A DNA stretch of 64,000 nt from Thalassotalea loyana (GTDB lineage Bacteria > Pseudomonadota > Gammaproteobacteria > Enterobacterales > Alteromonadaceae), in the NCBI RefSeq assembly GCF_030161435.1, contig NZ_BSSV01000004.1, forward strand, positions 62,001 to 126,000. The letters run 5' to 3'. The translations under genes and the position numbers were made by a program. The notes beneath the pieces are model-generated. The model worked only from the letters and a program-made list of their open reading frames with translations, made no database searches and was not told where the DNA came from. Shown in pieces: positions 36,014 through 45,176 of the stretch (the stretch's first letter is position 1; every line of letters starts with the position of its first letter).

Positions 36014-38149
36014 ATGACAAATTTACCGACATTTGTTCACTTGACCAGTCAAGACAATAGCATTGTTTTCTCGACGGCAAACCGATTACCTGAAGTTATT
36101 TACTGGGGTAGTCGCCTGTCAAAAGATATTAATCCTGAGCACTTAATCTTATTAAGAACAAGACAAGAAGCCAAATGTGCAGTTGTTGAAGAGCCACCCA
36201 TCTCGTTATCACCTAATCAGGGGCAAGGCTTTACAGGAAAGAGTGCAATTGAAGTGTTTAATAGCTCAAATGCATGGTCGATGGCAGGTGATGTCATTGA
36301 TGTACGCCAAAGTACAGAGCAGGATGTGTGTTTCGTCAGTAAAGACGCTATCAGAGACGTTGAATTAGTACACAACATATCGTTATGTGTTGATACCAAT
36401 GTCCTATCACTCTCTACTAAGATTACCAACCTTAATAACGATACACTGCATGTCAACGCATGTGCCGCGCCGTGCCTTCCGTTGCCGGCCGATTGCACAA
36501 CGCTAACTAATTTTGAAGGGCGCTGGGCACATGAGTTTCATCGTCAAAACCAAACCATCAAACTTGGTAGTTATGTCAGAGAAAACCGCCGAGGAAAAAC
36601 ATCCCACGACACGTTCCCGGGTATGTTATGTCATCAAGCAACAACCAACGAACTCCAGGGCGAGGTTTATGGCTTTCATTTAGGTCATTCGGGCAATCAT
36701 AGCGCTCATGTAGAACTCATGGCCGACGGTCGAAGCTTTGCTCAAATGAGTGAACTACTAAGCCCTGGTGAGATAAGACTCGCTCAAGGCGAAAGTTATC
36801 AGTCGCCAACGCTATATGCATCATATAGTCATCAAGGTTTCAGTCAATTGTCGCAGCACTTTCATCAGTTTGTTCGTCAGCACTTACTGCGCGATAGCGT
36901 GAAACAAAAACCTCGTCCAGTGCATTACAACACATGGGAAGGCATCTATTTTGATCATAATGATAAAACACTCATGGAGCTTGCTGATGAAGCAGCCGAT
37001 GTCGGCGCAGAGCGTTTCGTGCTAGACGACGGCTGGTTTAACGGTAGACGCGGTGATTTCGCTGGCCTGGGTGATTGGTTTGTCGACAAAGAAATTTACC
37101 CAAATGGTTTAGCACCATTAATTCAACACGTAAATAACCTTGGAATGGAGTTCGGTATTTGGTTTGAACCAGAAATGGTAAACCCTGACAGTGACTTGTA
37201 TCGCAATCATCCAGAATGGGTTTTACAAACACAAGGCAACGCACAAATTAATTTTAGAAATCAATACGTACTTGATTTAACGAATACTGACGTTACCGAC
37301 TATCTGTATCAGTGCATTAGCGACATTTTACTTGAGTACCCAGAAATAAAATATATCAAATGGGATATGAATCGCGACGTAAATCATGCGGGTAATCTAA
37401 TCGGCCAACCAGCGATGCATAAACAAATTAAAGCCCTGTATGCATTGATTAATCGATTACGTGAAGCATTTACAACCGTCGAAATAGAGTCTTGCTGTTC
37501 TGGTGGTGGTCGTGTCGATTTTGGTATTCTAGAACATACTGATAGAGTTTGGACGTCAGACTCGAATGACGCATTAGATAGATTGGATATTCAACGTGGT
37601 TGCTCATTCTTTTTCCCAGCTGAGGTGATGGGCGCGCACGTTGGGCCAACGGATTGTCATATTACAGGCCGTCGAGTATCAATGGAGATGCGCTGTGCTG
37701 TGGCAATGTTTGGTCATATGGGCTTTGAAATGGACCCTCGTGCATTAACACTTGAGGAAAAAACAACGTTAAAGCAAGCACTTGAGATCTATAAGGAGAA
37801 GCGCTCATTAATTCACAGTGCTCGACTCCAGCGACTTGAAAGTGTAGAAAATGAAATTAATTTTGCACTGATTAATCAAGATAAAAGCCAAGCATTATTT
37901 AGCTTTAATCTGATTAATGAAACGCATAAAACGTTGCCAAACAAAATGAAGTTTTCGGGATTAGATAAGCGTAAACACTATCAAATCAGACGACTTTGGC
38001 CGACTGAACTTAACGAATATTCAACATCAATTATGTCTAAAATTGATGGTCAGGTGATTCAAGGTGAGCTATTAGTCGAGCATGGCATGCAAATGCCACT
38101 CATTGCTCCACAATCAAGTTTAATTTTTGAGTTAATTGAACAACAGTAA
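36014..38149 (+). CDS. Alpha-galactosidase, GH36
   Basis: A 711-aa glycoside hydrolase family 36 enzyme, which releases terminal alpha-galactose. The nucleophile is Asp451 in IKWDMNRD and the acid/base Asp516 in WTSDSNDA; the CCSGGGRVDFG loop and RFVLDDGWFNGRRGD are also family hallmarks. No signal peptide is seen, so it acts in the cytoplasm on imported galactosides. Start chosen at the ATG at 36014 (MTNLPTFVHL), where homology begins; an upstream in-frame ATG at 35915 lies within the promoter palindrome region. It is divergent from the symporter and convergent with the lactonase gene. Confidence 0.93.
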   Translation: MTNLPTFVHLTSQDNSIVFSTANRLPEVIYWGSRLSKDINPEHLILLRTRQEAKCAVVEEPPISLSPNQGQGFTGKSAIEVFNSSNAWSMAGDVIDVRQSTEQDVCFVSKDAIRDVELVHNISLCVDTNVLSLSTKITNLNNDTLHVNACAAPCLPLPADCTTLTNFEGRWAHEFHRQNQTIKLGSYVRENRRGKTSHDTFPGMLCHQATTNELQGEVYGFHLGHSGNHSAHVELMADGRSFAQMSELLSPGEIRLAQGESYQSPTLYASYSHQGFSQLSQHFHQFVRQHLLRDSVKQKPRPVHYNTWEGIYFDHNDKTLMELADEAADVGAERFVLDDGWFNGRRGDFAGLGDWFVDKEIYPNGLAPLIQHVNNLGMEFGIWFEPEMVNPDSDLYRNHPEWVLQTQGNAQINFRNQYVLDLTNTDVTDYLYQCISDILLEYPEIKYIKWDMNRDVNHAGNLIGQPAMHKQIKALYALINRLREAFTTVEIESCCSGGGRVDFGILEHTDRVWTSDSNDALDRLDIQRGCSFFFPAEVMGAHVGPTDCHITGRRVSMEMRCAVAMFGHMGFEMDPRALTLEEKTTLKQALEIYKEKRSLIHSARLQRLESVENEINFALINQDKSQALFSFNLINETHKTLPNKMKFSGLDKRKHYQIRRLWPTELNEYSTSIMSKIDGQVIQGELLVEHGMQMPLIAPQSSLIFELIEQQ

Positions 38150-38150
38150 G

Positions 38151-39068
38151 TTATGAAAAATGTTGAGCTAAGTTAAATCTTGGCTCAACTAATCCTTTAG
38201 TGCCTTTAACTTGATAAATAAACACGTCACCGGCTTGAGGCTGTAAATTCAGGTCATCAGCGCTTAAGCTTTCTTTGGCCGAAGTAACGATAAGCCAATC
38301 TAAATTGGGGCCGCCAAATGCAACACATGTGGGCTGAGACACTGGCGTTGGTATATTAAGTAATACCTCTCCTTCAGGAGAATAACAAACTACTTGAGAA
38401 CCACCCCATTGAGCCGACCATACATTGCCATCTTCATCTACACATGCGCCATCAGGAAACACATCTTGTGCCGTGTTAATCAATGCTTTTTTGCGTGTTA
38501 ATTGGTTACTTTCTCGCTGTCCATCACATGCTAAGTGATATTGATAAACACAATGCGCTTGTGAATCGCCATGATAAAGCAGTTCACAGCGATGACTAAA
38601 ACAAAGGCTATTAGAAATTTCGATACCAGTGAGCTTTTTATGACATTCAAAATCACTATCTAAGCAGTACAATGAACCCGTTTGCTCAGGTGTTTTTCTA
38701 TGTTCTACAAGAGTGCCCGCCCAAAAGTTACCATGGCGATCAACCTTGCCATCATTGAAGCGATTACCTTCTATATTAATTTCCGGTTGAGCAAGCCATT
38801 TTATCTGTTTGGTTGTTAAGTTATACAGCCCAAAGCCAGACGCAAACGCAACAATCAAGACATCATCAAAATTTGTAAAACCAAAACAGCCAACACGTTC
38901 AGGCATATCATGAGCGACGACTTCCCTAGCCGCCACATTAAACTGAAATATCGTACTTGCTTGGATATCTGTCCACCAAATGGTTTGTGTGAGATTATCC
39001 CAAATAACCCCTTCTCCAAGTTCATTTTGGCTAGAAATAGAAAATAAGAAATCAGCATGAATGGTCAT
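38151..39068 (-). CDS. SMP-30/gluconolactonase family lactonase (probable galactonolactonase)
   Basis: A 305-aa six-bladed beta-propeller lactonase. Metal-site features are the Glu in LGEGVIWD (about 18), the Asn in NRFNDGKVDRHGNFWAGTL (about 101-119) and the Asp in FPDGACVDEDGNVWSAQWGG (about 198-217). In context it should open D-galactono-lactone to galactonate, step two of the De Ley-Doudoroff pathway. It is the last gene of the leftward dehydrogenase-dgoK-dgoA-lactonase operon. Confidence 0.88.
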   Translation of the reverse strand: MTIHADFLFSISSQNELGEGVIWDNLTQTIWWTDIQASTIFQFNVAAREVVAHDMPERVGCFGFTNFDDVLIVAFASGFGLYNLTTKQIKWLAQPEINIEGNRFNDGKVDRHGNFWAGTLVEHRKTPEQTGSLYCLDSDFECHKKLTGIEISNSLCFSHRCELLYHGDSQAHCVYQYHLACDGQRESNQLTRKKALINTAQDVFPDGACVDEDGNVWSAQWGGSQVVCYSPEGEVLLNIPTPVSQPTCVAFGGPNLDWLIVTSAKESLSADDLNLQPQAGDVFIYQVKGTKGLVEPRFNLAQHFS

Positions 39069-39119
39069 GAACAGCTATTGTATCCCTACGTGTTAATTAA
39101 AACGCACTTATCATACACC

Positions 39120-39746
39120 CTAGCTAATTAAGGCATCAAATGCTTTTGCTTTTTCTTCGACCTGATTAGCGTTATCGCCTGATTTATAAAGATCTTTACC
39201 AACTCCAATGCCATCTGCCCCGTCGTTTAACCAATGCTTAGCATTGCTGACGTTTATTCCACCAACGGCCATAAACATTACGTGTTTTGGCAACACAGCC
39301 TTCAAGGATTTGATATGAGTTGTTGAGTAGCTATGGCTTGGAAAAAGTTTTAACCACGTTGCACCTGACTGCACAGCAACAAATGCTTCAGTAGCCGTTG
39401 CGACACCAGGAACAAATAGTAGATTACTTTTACAGGCTAGTTTAATTATTTCGGGATCAGTATTTGGTGCTAGCGCAAAGTCAACACCAAGGCATAGCAC
39501 ATCGTTGAGCTGGGTTGTTGTAACAACTGTTCCAGCGCCAATAAAGCAATCTGCCGGCATAGCTGGTTTTAGTGTTTTAATACAGGCTAACGCCTGTGGA
39601 TCAGTCAAAGGAACTTCAATAAACTTTATCCCTGCATCGTATAGGCTCTGGGCGACAGGAATCACTTCAGTTACAGATACACCACGCAAAATGGCGACGA
39701 CTTTGCTCGCTGCTAATGCATTTGCAACCGAGACCCTATTCACCAT
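39120..39746 (-). CDS. dgoA: 2-dehydro-3-deoxy-6-phosphogalactonate aldolase
   Basis: A 208-aa KDPG/KDPGal aldolase that splits the phosphorylated keto-deoxy acid into pyruvate and glyceraldehyde-3-phosphate. The catalytic Glu is in FIEVPLTDP (about 40-48), the GAGTVVT phosphate strand follows, and the Schiff-base Lys is in WLKLFPS (about 131-137). VPLTDP rather than the VTLRTP of KDPG aldolase favours KDPGal. It overlaps dgoK by 11 bp. Confidence 0.92.
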   Translation of the reverse strand: MVNRVSVANALAASKVVAILRGVSVTEVIPVAQSLYDAGIKFIEVPLTDPQALACIKTLKPAMPADCFIGAGTVVTTTQLNDVLCLGVDFALAPNTDPEIIKLACKSNLLFVPGVATATEAFVAVQSGATWLKLFPSHSYSTTHIKSLKAVLPKHVMFMAVGGINVSNAKHWLNDGADGIGVGKDLYKSGDNANQVEEKAKAFDALIS

Positions 39747-40680
39747 ATAACTCTTGGTGAATCATTGAAAAGCCTAGCACTGTCAGTTCATTGATAGAGC
39801 AAACATTTGCGCTAACATTTTCAATAGCAAATGCTGATTTATAACAATCCGCTAGATGGCTCGCACCAATAATTTCAACTTGTGTAAACGTATCAAATTG
39901 CCATTCATCAGCGTTAATTGCCGCTCTAATATCAGAGCCAATCAACAGACCGGATAAATAAGCAGGAGCCTCTTGAGCGGTAATTTCACTGAATAATTGC
40001 TTCGAACGAACAGTAAATAAACCATGGGTAAAGTTACCGGTGTTTGATTGCAAAGTGTAGCGAGCACCTTTATCAAAAACAGGTTGATTAAACTGTGATG
40101 ACTTATCTTGGATTAAGATACTGTGATTGGACAAGATATCAAATAACTCACCTGTCATAGCCGATTTAAAGAGTGTGATATTGCCGTTTTGCACCAGCAC
40201 CCATTTTGTATGAGTACCTGGTAAACACAACAAGTGCTCGCCAACTTTGTGACGACTATCACTTTCTAACCAGCCAAGTATCTGGATTTCTTCACTTCGC
40301 ATCACATCCTGATTACCATCATGATGCTGACAACTTAACCCTGGCACAATGTACACTTGGTGGTGCTCAAAATTAAACTTTAGACTGTCATTTGCTAGCA
40401 AACTTGCTGAAGCCGGACAGGGTAAATAAGGTGCTTGATGCCAGCCAATGCTCGAACCTATTTGGCCAGCCATTAAGATAGGCAATTTTCCATACTGCCC
40501 TACCCAATCGAAAATACAACGAGATAATTCCTGTTCAAAACTATCTTCGACTTTACTCACGCCTGAGCCTTGTTTAAAACCAATAGCCGTTAGCGACAAA
40601 TCATCGTTAACTTGACACAAGTGAGCTTTTAAATGACTTGTACCCCAATCAATGGCAATAACGTGAGTATGTTTAATCAA
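39736..40680 (-). CDS. dgoK: 2-dehydro-3-deoxygalactonokinase
   Basis: A 314-aa kinase of the DgoK family. It has the N-terminal phosphate loop AIDWGTSHLKAHL (about 9-21), GQIGSSIGW, LPGTHTKWVLV (about 157-167) and SAMTGELFDIL. It phosphorylates 2-dehydro-3-deoxygalactonate at O6. Its start overlaps the SDR stop by 4 bp and its stop overlaps dgoA, so the three genes are tightly coupled. Confidence 0.9.
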   Translation of the reverse strand: MIKHTHVIAIDWGTSHLKAHLCQVNDDLSLTAIGFKQGSGVSKVEDSFEQELSRCIFDWVGQYGKLPILMAGQIGSSIGWHQAPYLPCPASASLLANDSLKFNFEHHQVYIVPGLSCQHHDGNQDVMRSEEIQILGWLESDSRHKVGEHLLCLPGTHTKWVLVQNGNITLFKSAMTGELFDILSNHSILIQDKSSQFNQPVFDKGARYTLQSNTGNFTHGLFTVRSKQLFSEITAQEAPAYLSGLLIGSDIRAAINADEWQFDTFTQVEIIGASHLADCYKSAFAIENVSANVCSINELTVLGFSMIHQELYGE

Positions 40681-41450
40681 GAATGTTTTCCACCGTCAAT
40701 GTGTAGTGCTTGACCTGTGATCATGGCACTATCATCACTTGCTAAAAATAGAACAAGTTTTGCGACCTCAGCAGGAGAAATTCGTTTTTTCAATGCTACT
40801 GAAGCCATCCACTTTTCTTCTTCTTCTTTTGTCAGCCAAGAAGCTAGCTGTTTATCTGTTGCTACCCATCCAGGCACTACCGCATTAACACGAATGTTAA
40901 ACTCACCCACTTCTGCGGCTAACGATTTAGTCAATCCTAAAATGCCAGCTTTTGCGGTTGAATAAGCGGTTAAATTTTTTGCGCCGTGCAATGCATTTAA
41001 CGAGCTAAAATTAATGACACTGCCTTTGCTTTTTAATTTCATGTATTGCAATACATGCTGTGTAGCAAAAAACACGGGGTCTAAATTTACCGACATATTA
41101 TTTTGCCAGTCTGACGCACTCACTTCATTTACAGGCTGGCGCGCATCATTCGCTGCATTATTTATCAAACAATCAACGTTACCAAAATGCTCAACGGCTT
41201 CATCAATGGCGTTTTTAAGCTGTGAAATATCTGTTACGTCTACCGACTTAAACCAGACATCAACATGATGCTCTTGTTTAATCTGCGTCGCTAAACTTTC
41301 ACCTTGCTCACGATTAATATCGATATAAGCGACGTGACAGCCTTGTTGAGCAAATGCCTCAACCATTGCCGCACCGATTCCAGTTGCGCCGCCCGTGATA
41401 AATACATGATTGTTTTTCAAGCTTGGGTAGCTTGTTGATGTAACTTCCAT
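40677..41450 (-). CDS. SDR, probable D-galactose 1-dehydrogenase
   Basis: A 257-aa classical SDR. It has FITGGATGIGAAMVEAF (about 17-33), the Asp in YIDIN (NAD+ preference), NNAANDARQ, the Ser in INFSSLNALHG, YSTAKAG (Tyr-x3-Lys) and the C-terminal ITGQALHIDGGKHS. As first gene of an operon with lactonase, dgoK and dgoA it most likely oxidises galactose to galactono-lactone. A GAGGATCTG ribosome site precedes it. The SDR class is certain; the galactose specificity is from context. Confidence 0.85.
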   Translation of the reverse strand: MEVTSTSYPSLKNNHVFITGGATGIGAAMVEAFAQQGCHVAYIDINREQGESLATQIKQEHHVDVWFKSVDVTDISQLKNAIDEAVEHFGNVDCLINNAANDARQPVNEVSASDWQNNMSVNLDPVFFATQHVLQYMKLKSKGSVINFSSLNALHGAKNLTAYSTAKAGILGLTKSLAAEVGEFNIRVNAVVPGWVATDKQLASWLTKEEEEKWMASVALKKRISPAEVAKLVLFLASDDSAMITGQALHIDGGKHS

Positions 41451-41750
41451 CAGATCCTCGTCATCAACGGTTACATATATGAAATTGTTGTTTTTACTGA
41501 GATTCCCACGGAATCAAACAAGAATCAACATTTTCAATACCCTAGCCACATGAATATTATTTATAATATAAAACAGATTAAAGTCAACCCTATTTCAATA
41601 ATCACACAAAAAGTAAGTGCATAAAGCTAGCAACCTTTATTAACAACAGGTTAATATATTCAAATCAATACTTAAGCAGCATTTGGCCTATTGCTAAATT
41701 ACGAAAATGTTTAGTATGATTTAAAAGATTAATATACGAGTGAAACAAGC
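41451..41750. promoter_or_regulatory. 300-bp divergent regulatory region with palindromic operator
   Basis: No gene is seen here. The perfect palindrome GATTCC-CAC-GGAATC (41501-41515) lies 51 bp upstream of the galactose dehydrogenase start, behind a -10-like TATATG on the left-going strand. The right half is AT-rich and probably holds the promoter of the GntR gene. The palindrome is a good candidate for the GntR site or for another catabolic regulator. Confidence 0.5.
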
Positions 41751-42458
41751 ATGAGAAGCAACCCGAAGCACAACTTAACCCATCAACTTACCCACGATTT
41801 AGGTATTGCTATCGTAAAGGGAGAGTACCCAATTGGCACTGGATTGCCGTCTGAAGCAGATTTATGCGTAAAGTATGAAGTAAGTCGAAGCGCTACGCGT
41901 GAAGCGGTTAAAATGCTATCTGCCAAAGGGCTTATTTCTTCACGTCCGAAACAAGGTATTCAAGTGCTTCCAGAAAGTAATTGGAACATGTTTGATACTG
42001 ACGTACTCGGTTGGATATTAAACTCAAAACCTTCACTTGCATTATTGAAAGAATTTACACAAGTTCGCGCTGCTATTGAGCCGGAAGCTACTGCGTTGGC
42101 TGCGATGAATGCTAGCGATGAACAAATCGAGAACATCGAAAAAGCATTAGCGCGCATGCAAGATGCAGAAGAAGGTCTTGATGATCCCCTCGAAGCAGAC
42201 ATTGAATTTCACAATGCTGTTCTCATGGCGTGTGGAAACCGATTCTTAGCACAGTTGACTGACTTTATTAGTACCGCGTTGCGTGTAAGTATCCGCTATA
42301 CAAATAAAATCAAAGGCGTATCGAATGCTGACGTTCAAAAGCATGCGGATATTTTAAACGCAGTAAAATCGAGAAACCCAGATATTGCCCGTGCTTCGGT
42401 TAAAACGATATTAGACGAAGCACTAGAGCTTATTGAATCTCAACTTCAGGAAAACTAA
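41751..42458 (+). CDS. GntR/FCD family regulator of galactonate catabolism (DgoR-like)
   Basis: A 235-aa regulator: winged HTH at about residues 8-72 (GEYPIGTGLPSEADLCVKYEVS and SRSATREAVKMLSAKGLISSRPKQGI), then an all-helical FCD ligand domain (about 95-230) with the metal-type residues in DIEFHNAVLMACGNRFL. E. coli DgoR belongs to the same subfamily. It is divergent from the De Ley-Doudoroff operon and so probably represses it until a pathway intermediate appears. Confidence 0.9.
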   Translation: MRSNPKHNLTHQLTHDLGIAIVKGEYPIGTGLPSEADLCVKYEVSRSATREAVKMLSAKGLISSRPKQGIQVLPESNWNMFDTDVLGWILNSKPSLALLKEFTQVRAAIEPEATALAAMNASDEQIENIEKALARMQDAEEGLDDPLEADIEFHNAVLMACGNRFLAQLTDFISTALRVSIRYTNKIKGVSNADVQKHADILNAVKSRNPDIARASVKTILDEALELIESQLQEN

Positions 42459-42925
42459 AGCGTTTTTGTCATAAAATACGAATTGGGATCATCGGTATAA
42501 TCACCAAACGGTTGTGTTTGGTGAAAGCCGAACTTTTGATAAAGCCTTTTTGCCGGTAAAAAGCTAACTTGGCTTCCTGTTTCTAGGCTAACTTGCTCGA
42601 TCCCCTGCCCCTTTGCCTCGTGTAGCACATAAGCAAGTAATTTAGCCGCTAACCCTTTTTTTGTGTGAGCTTGGCTCGTTTTCATCGACTTTAACTCAGC
42701 ATGTCCTTTAGAAAACACGTTGAGCCCACAACAAGCAACAACTTGATTACCTGCTCGAACACTCCAAAACTCAACGCCACTTTGCTTAATATCGTCTGCA
42801 GTTAACGCATGTACGCTTTCTATTGGTGACTTAGTTAACATATCTAAATAATGCTCGTGCAATAAGCTGACAACTTGGCCATCCCTTAAGTCGTCTTTAC
42901 CAATAACATATGTCACTACAACCAT
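42455..42925 (-). CDS. GNAT family N-acetyltransferase
   Basis: A 156-aa acetyltransferase of the GNAT fold. It has GLNVFSKGHAELKSMKTSQAHTKKG, which contains the acetyl-CoA loop (here HTKKGLAAKLL, about 90-100), LETGSQVSFLPAKRLYQKFGF (about 119-139), and a short C-terminus. It resembles the uncharacterised PhnO/YafP-like group. It overlaps the GntR gene end by 4 bp (convergent) and the next upstream gene by 10 bp (same strand). Confidence 0.82.
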   Translation of the reverse strand: MVVVTYVIGKDDLRDGQVVSLLHEHYLDMLTKSPIESVHALTADDIKQSGVEFWSVRAGNQVVACCGLNVFSKGHAELKSMKTSQAHTKKGLAAKLLAYVLHEAKGQGIEQVSLETGSQVSFLPAKRLYQKFGFHQTQPFGDYTDDPNSYFMTKTL

Positions 42926-43383
42926 CTCCTTACACGAAGCAAATAGCTGCTATAACTCTCACCGAAAATTTTCCCAAGCGCCTGCTCTTCGGCAATGATT
43001 TGAAACTTATTCATGTAGAGCATAAAGGCAGGAATAAAAGCAATTAAGAAAGTATGACCAAGATACGTGGCTAAACTGCAGAGTAAAAAAACAAAGCCGA
43101 CATACATAGGGTTGCGCGAAATCCTATAAACGCCAGTATCAACTAACTGTGAACTTGATTCTGGTGCCATTGGGTTAACTGTCGTTTGAGCTTTACGAAA
43201 AGCTAATACGCCGGCTAGACAAAAATAGGTCGCTAACAACAGCGTTACCGCTATGCCAACGACACGATATAGGGTCAACTCAATTGCACCACCAGCTAGA
43301 AAGCTAGTAGTTAACATCAATACTGCAACGATAATCACTAAAGCAACAGGTGGTATTTTTAGTGTTAAGAAATGTGGTTTCAA
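42916..43383 (-). CDS. Isoprenylcysteine carboxyl methyltransferase (ICMT)-like membrane protein
   Basis: A 155-aa integral membrane protein with about four hydrophobic segments. The conserved methyltransferase-family motif GVYRISRNPMYVGFVFLL is at about residues 83-100, and EEQALGKIFGESYSSYLLRVRRWL closes the protein. Such small family members lack a proven substrate in bacteria. I chose the TTG at 43383 because AAAAGGAG lies just 8 nt upstream; the longest frame (to 43488) would overlap the GST gene and adds a poor, cysteine-rich leader. Confidence 0.78.
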   Translation of the reverse strand: MKPHFLTLKIPPVALVIIVAVLMLTTSFLAGGAIELTLYRVVGIAVTLLLATYFCLAGVLAFRKAQTTVNPMAPESSSQLVDTGVYRISRNPMYVGFVFLLCSLATYLGHTFLIAFIPAFMLYMNKFQIIAEEQALGKIFGESYSSYLLRVRRWL

Positions 43384-43436
43384 AGAAGCTCCTTTTGACT
43401 TTAATTGAAATAAAACAAACACATAAAACGAGAATG

Positions 43437-44039
43437 CTAACTTTCCATCGCAATATAACCAGGCAAACCTGCAATGCGAGTAAACCACTGACGGATATTG
43501 GGGTAATTAGCCAAGTCAAAACCACCTTGGTGAGCAACATGCGTGTAAGCATACAAAGAAAGGTCGGCGACCGTACAATGTTCACCCGCAATAAACGCAG
43601 TCTTCGCTAATTGATCTTCCATCACATCAAGCGCTTTGTAACCACCTTGATGCTTGGCGTTGTATTCAGCAACTTTATCATCAGGTAAGCCAAGATAGAG
43701 CTGTATGTAACGAGCCACCGCAATATAAGGCTCATGCGAGTATTGCTCGAAGAACTGCCATTGTTGTACTTTTGCTAATGATTTAGCGTCAACTGGCAAG
43801 TAATCACTAGATGCTGCCAAGTAATTTAAAATGGCATTAGACTCACTTAAACACCAGCCGTCGGCGTCAACTAACAAAGGGATTTTACCGTTAGGGTTCA
43901 ACGCCAGAAACTCAGAGGTTTGGGTTTCTTTAGCTAATATATCAACATCTATCCATTGATAATCAAGCGCAAGTAGCTCACACAGTAATTGAATCTTATA
44001 ACAGTTACCTGATCGTTTATCACCGTATAGTCGAATCAT
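43437..44039 (-). CDS. Glutathione S-transferase family protein
   Basis: A 200-aa GST. The N-terminal thioredoxin-like domain starts MIRLYGDKRSGNCYKI with the usual Ser/Cys active-site region (about 10-13), followed by NPNGKIPLLVDADGWCLSESNAIL (cis-Pro and glutathione-binding Glu-Ser). The C-terminal helical domain has the FIAGEHCTVADLSLYAY motif (about 142-158). The ATG at 44039 begins the first strand and has AAAGGGA upstream; the longer frame from 44084 adds 15 residues without homology. Confidence 0.88.
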   Translation of the reverse strand: MIRLYGDKRSGNCYKIQLLCELLALDYQWIDVDILAKETQTSEFLALNPNGKIPLLVDADGWCLSESNAILNYLAASSDYLPVDAKSLAKVQQWQFFEQYSHEPYIAVARYIQLYLGLPDDKVAEYNAKHQGGYKALDVMEDQLAKTAFIAGEHCTVADLSLYAYTHVAHQGGFDLANYPNIRQWFTRIAGLPGYIAMES

Positions 44040-44153
44040 CCGCTTTAGTCCCTTTAATGTTAACGTTTTCTTGTTATAAATCATGCTTCTATTGCATGAG
44101 AGTATGATGAGCGTACAATAACGCCAAAGCCAGTTACCTTTTTACCATAGTCG

Positions 44154-44405
44154 ATGGCAAAACCGAATAAGAAAGCCCCAGAAAAGTCAGTAGATATCTA
44201 CTGTCAAAAGTGTCGACAACAACTTTTTCAATACAAAAAAGGCGGTAAAGGAGCACTGGTAAAATGCTTTAAAGAGCGCATTACCAAAGACTTTACTCAG
44301 GTAGAAGGCGTGTGCCCCAATTGTGAGACTCAATTTGCACGAGATACCCTAGTTCGTGGCACGCCTGCATTAAAAATTATTGGTAATAAAGCGTTTGCTA
44401 AATAG
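44154..44405 (+). CDS. Small zinc-ribbon protein
   Basis: An 83-aa basic protein with two Cys pairs, CQKC (about 17-20) and CPNC (about 61-64), plus Cys42 in VKCFKE. The spacing fits a zinc ribbon. The Lys-rich middle (YKKGGKGALVKCFKERI) may bind nucleic acid. Similar short proteins are common in marine gammaproteobacteria, without a known role. No strong ribosome site is visible. Divergent from the GST gene. Confidence 0.7.
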   Translation: MAKPNKKAPEKSVDIYCQKCRQQLFQYKKGGKGALVKCFKERITKDFTQVEGVCPNCETQFARDTLVRGTPALKIIGNKAFAK

Positions 44406-44533
44406 CAATCTTTGCGCTGTATCAAGAGAACAACAAATAAATACAACTAGGCTACAATCACATACGAGCGTCGCAATTGTCTGTGATAACATTCCGCTGT
44501 TTGAGCCTAACCCAACATCATTAAGGAGCTTGC

Positions 44534-45160
44534 ATGCCTATCCACGAAATAAATCATCCTTTGGTTAAACATAAAATCAGTTTGATGCGTGCAGATAAGT
44601 TAAGCACTCGCGATTTTCGCCAACTTGCCGCAGAAGTTGGCAGCTTACTAACTTATGAAGCAACCAAAGAGCTTGAGCTAGAAAACTACACATTTCCTGG
44701 CTGGAATGGCGATATTGAAGGCCAGCGCATTAAAGGCAAAAAGGTTACGGTCGTGCCAATCCTACGTGCCGGTATTGGTATGCTTGACGGCGTTTTAGAG
44801 CTGATTCCAAGTGCTCGTGTCAGTGTTGTCGGTTTATATCGCGATGAAGAAACATTAGAACCCGTGACTTACTTCAAAAAGCTAACGTCAAATATTGACG
44901 ATCGTTTAGCCATGGTTGTTGATCCTATGTTAGCAACAGGTGGCTCTATGGTAGCAACAATAGATATCTTAAAAGAAGCAGGCTGTACTAACATCAAAGC
45001 ATTGGTGCTTGTAGCCGCGCCAGAAGGCTTGAAGAAGATGCAAGAAGCTCATCCTGATGTTGAAATTTATACGGCGGCAATTGACAGCCACCTAAATGAA
45101 AATGGCTACATCATTCCTGGTTTAGGTGATGCTGGCGATAAAATCTTCGGTACACAATAA
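44534..45160 (+). CDS. upp: Uracil phosphoribosyltransferase
   Basis: A 208-aa type I phosphoribosyltransferase (E. coli Upp 208 aa) converting uracil and PRPP to UMP. The PRPP loop [12 protein letters not shown] is at about 128-139, [13 protein letters not shown] at about 74-86, and the uracil-binding [17 protein letters not shown] at the C-terminus. AAGGAG precedes the ATG by 6 nt. It is followed by a terminator and by the uracil permease gene, forming the standard upp-uraA pair. Confidence 0.97.
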   Translation: MPIHEINHPLVKHKISLMRADKLSTRDFRQLAAEVGSLLTYEATKELELENYTFPGWNGDIEGQRIKGKKVTVVPILRAGIGMLDGVLELIPSARVSVVGLYRDEETLEPVTYFKKLTSNIDDRLAMVVDPMLATGGSMVATIDILKEAGCTNIKALVLVAAPEGLKKMQEAHPDVEIYTAAIDSHLNENGYIIPGLGDAGDKIFGTQ

Positions 45161-45176
45161 CCAATACCTATTTATC

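Noticed and set aside
43384-43488. Longer N-terminus for the ICMT-like gene
   Set aside because: It overlaps the GST coding region, and a strong ribosome site points to the TTG at 43383.
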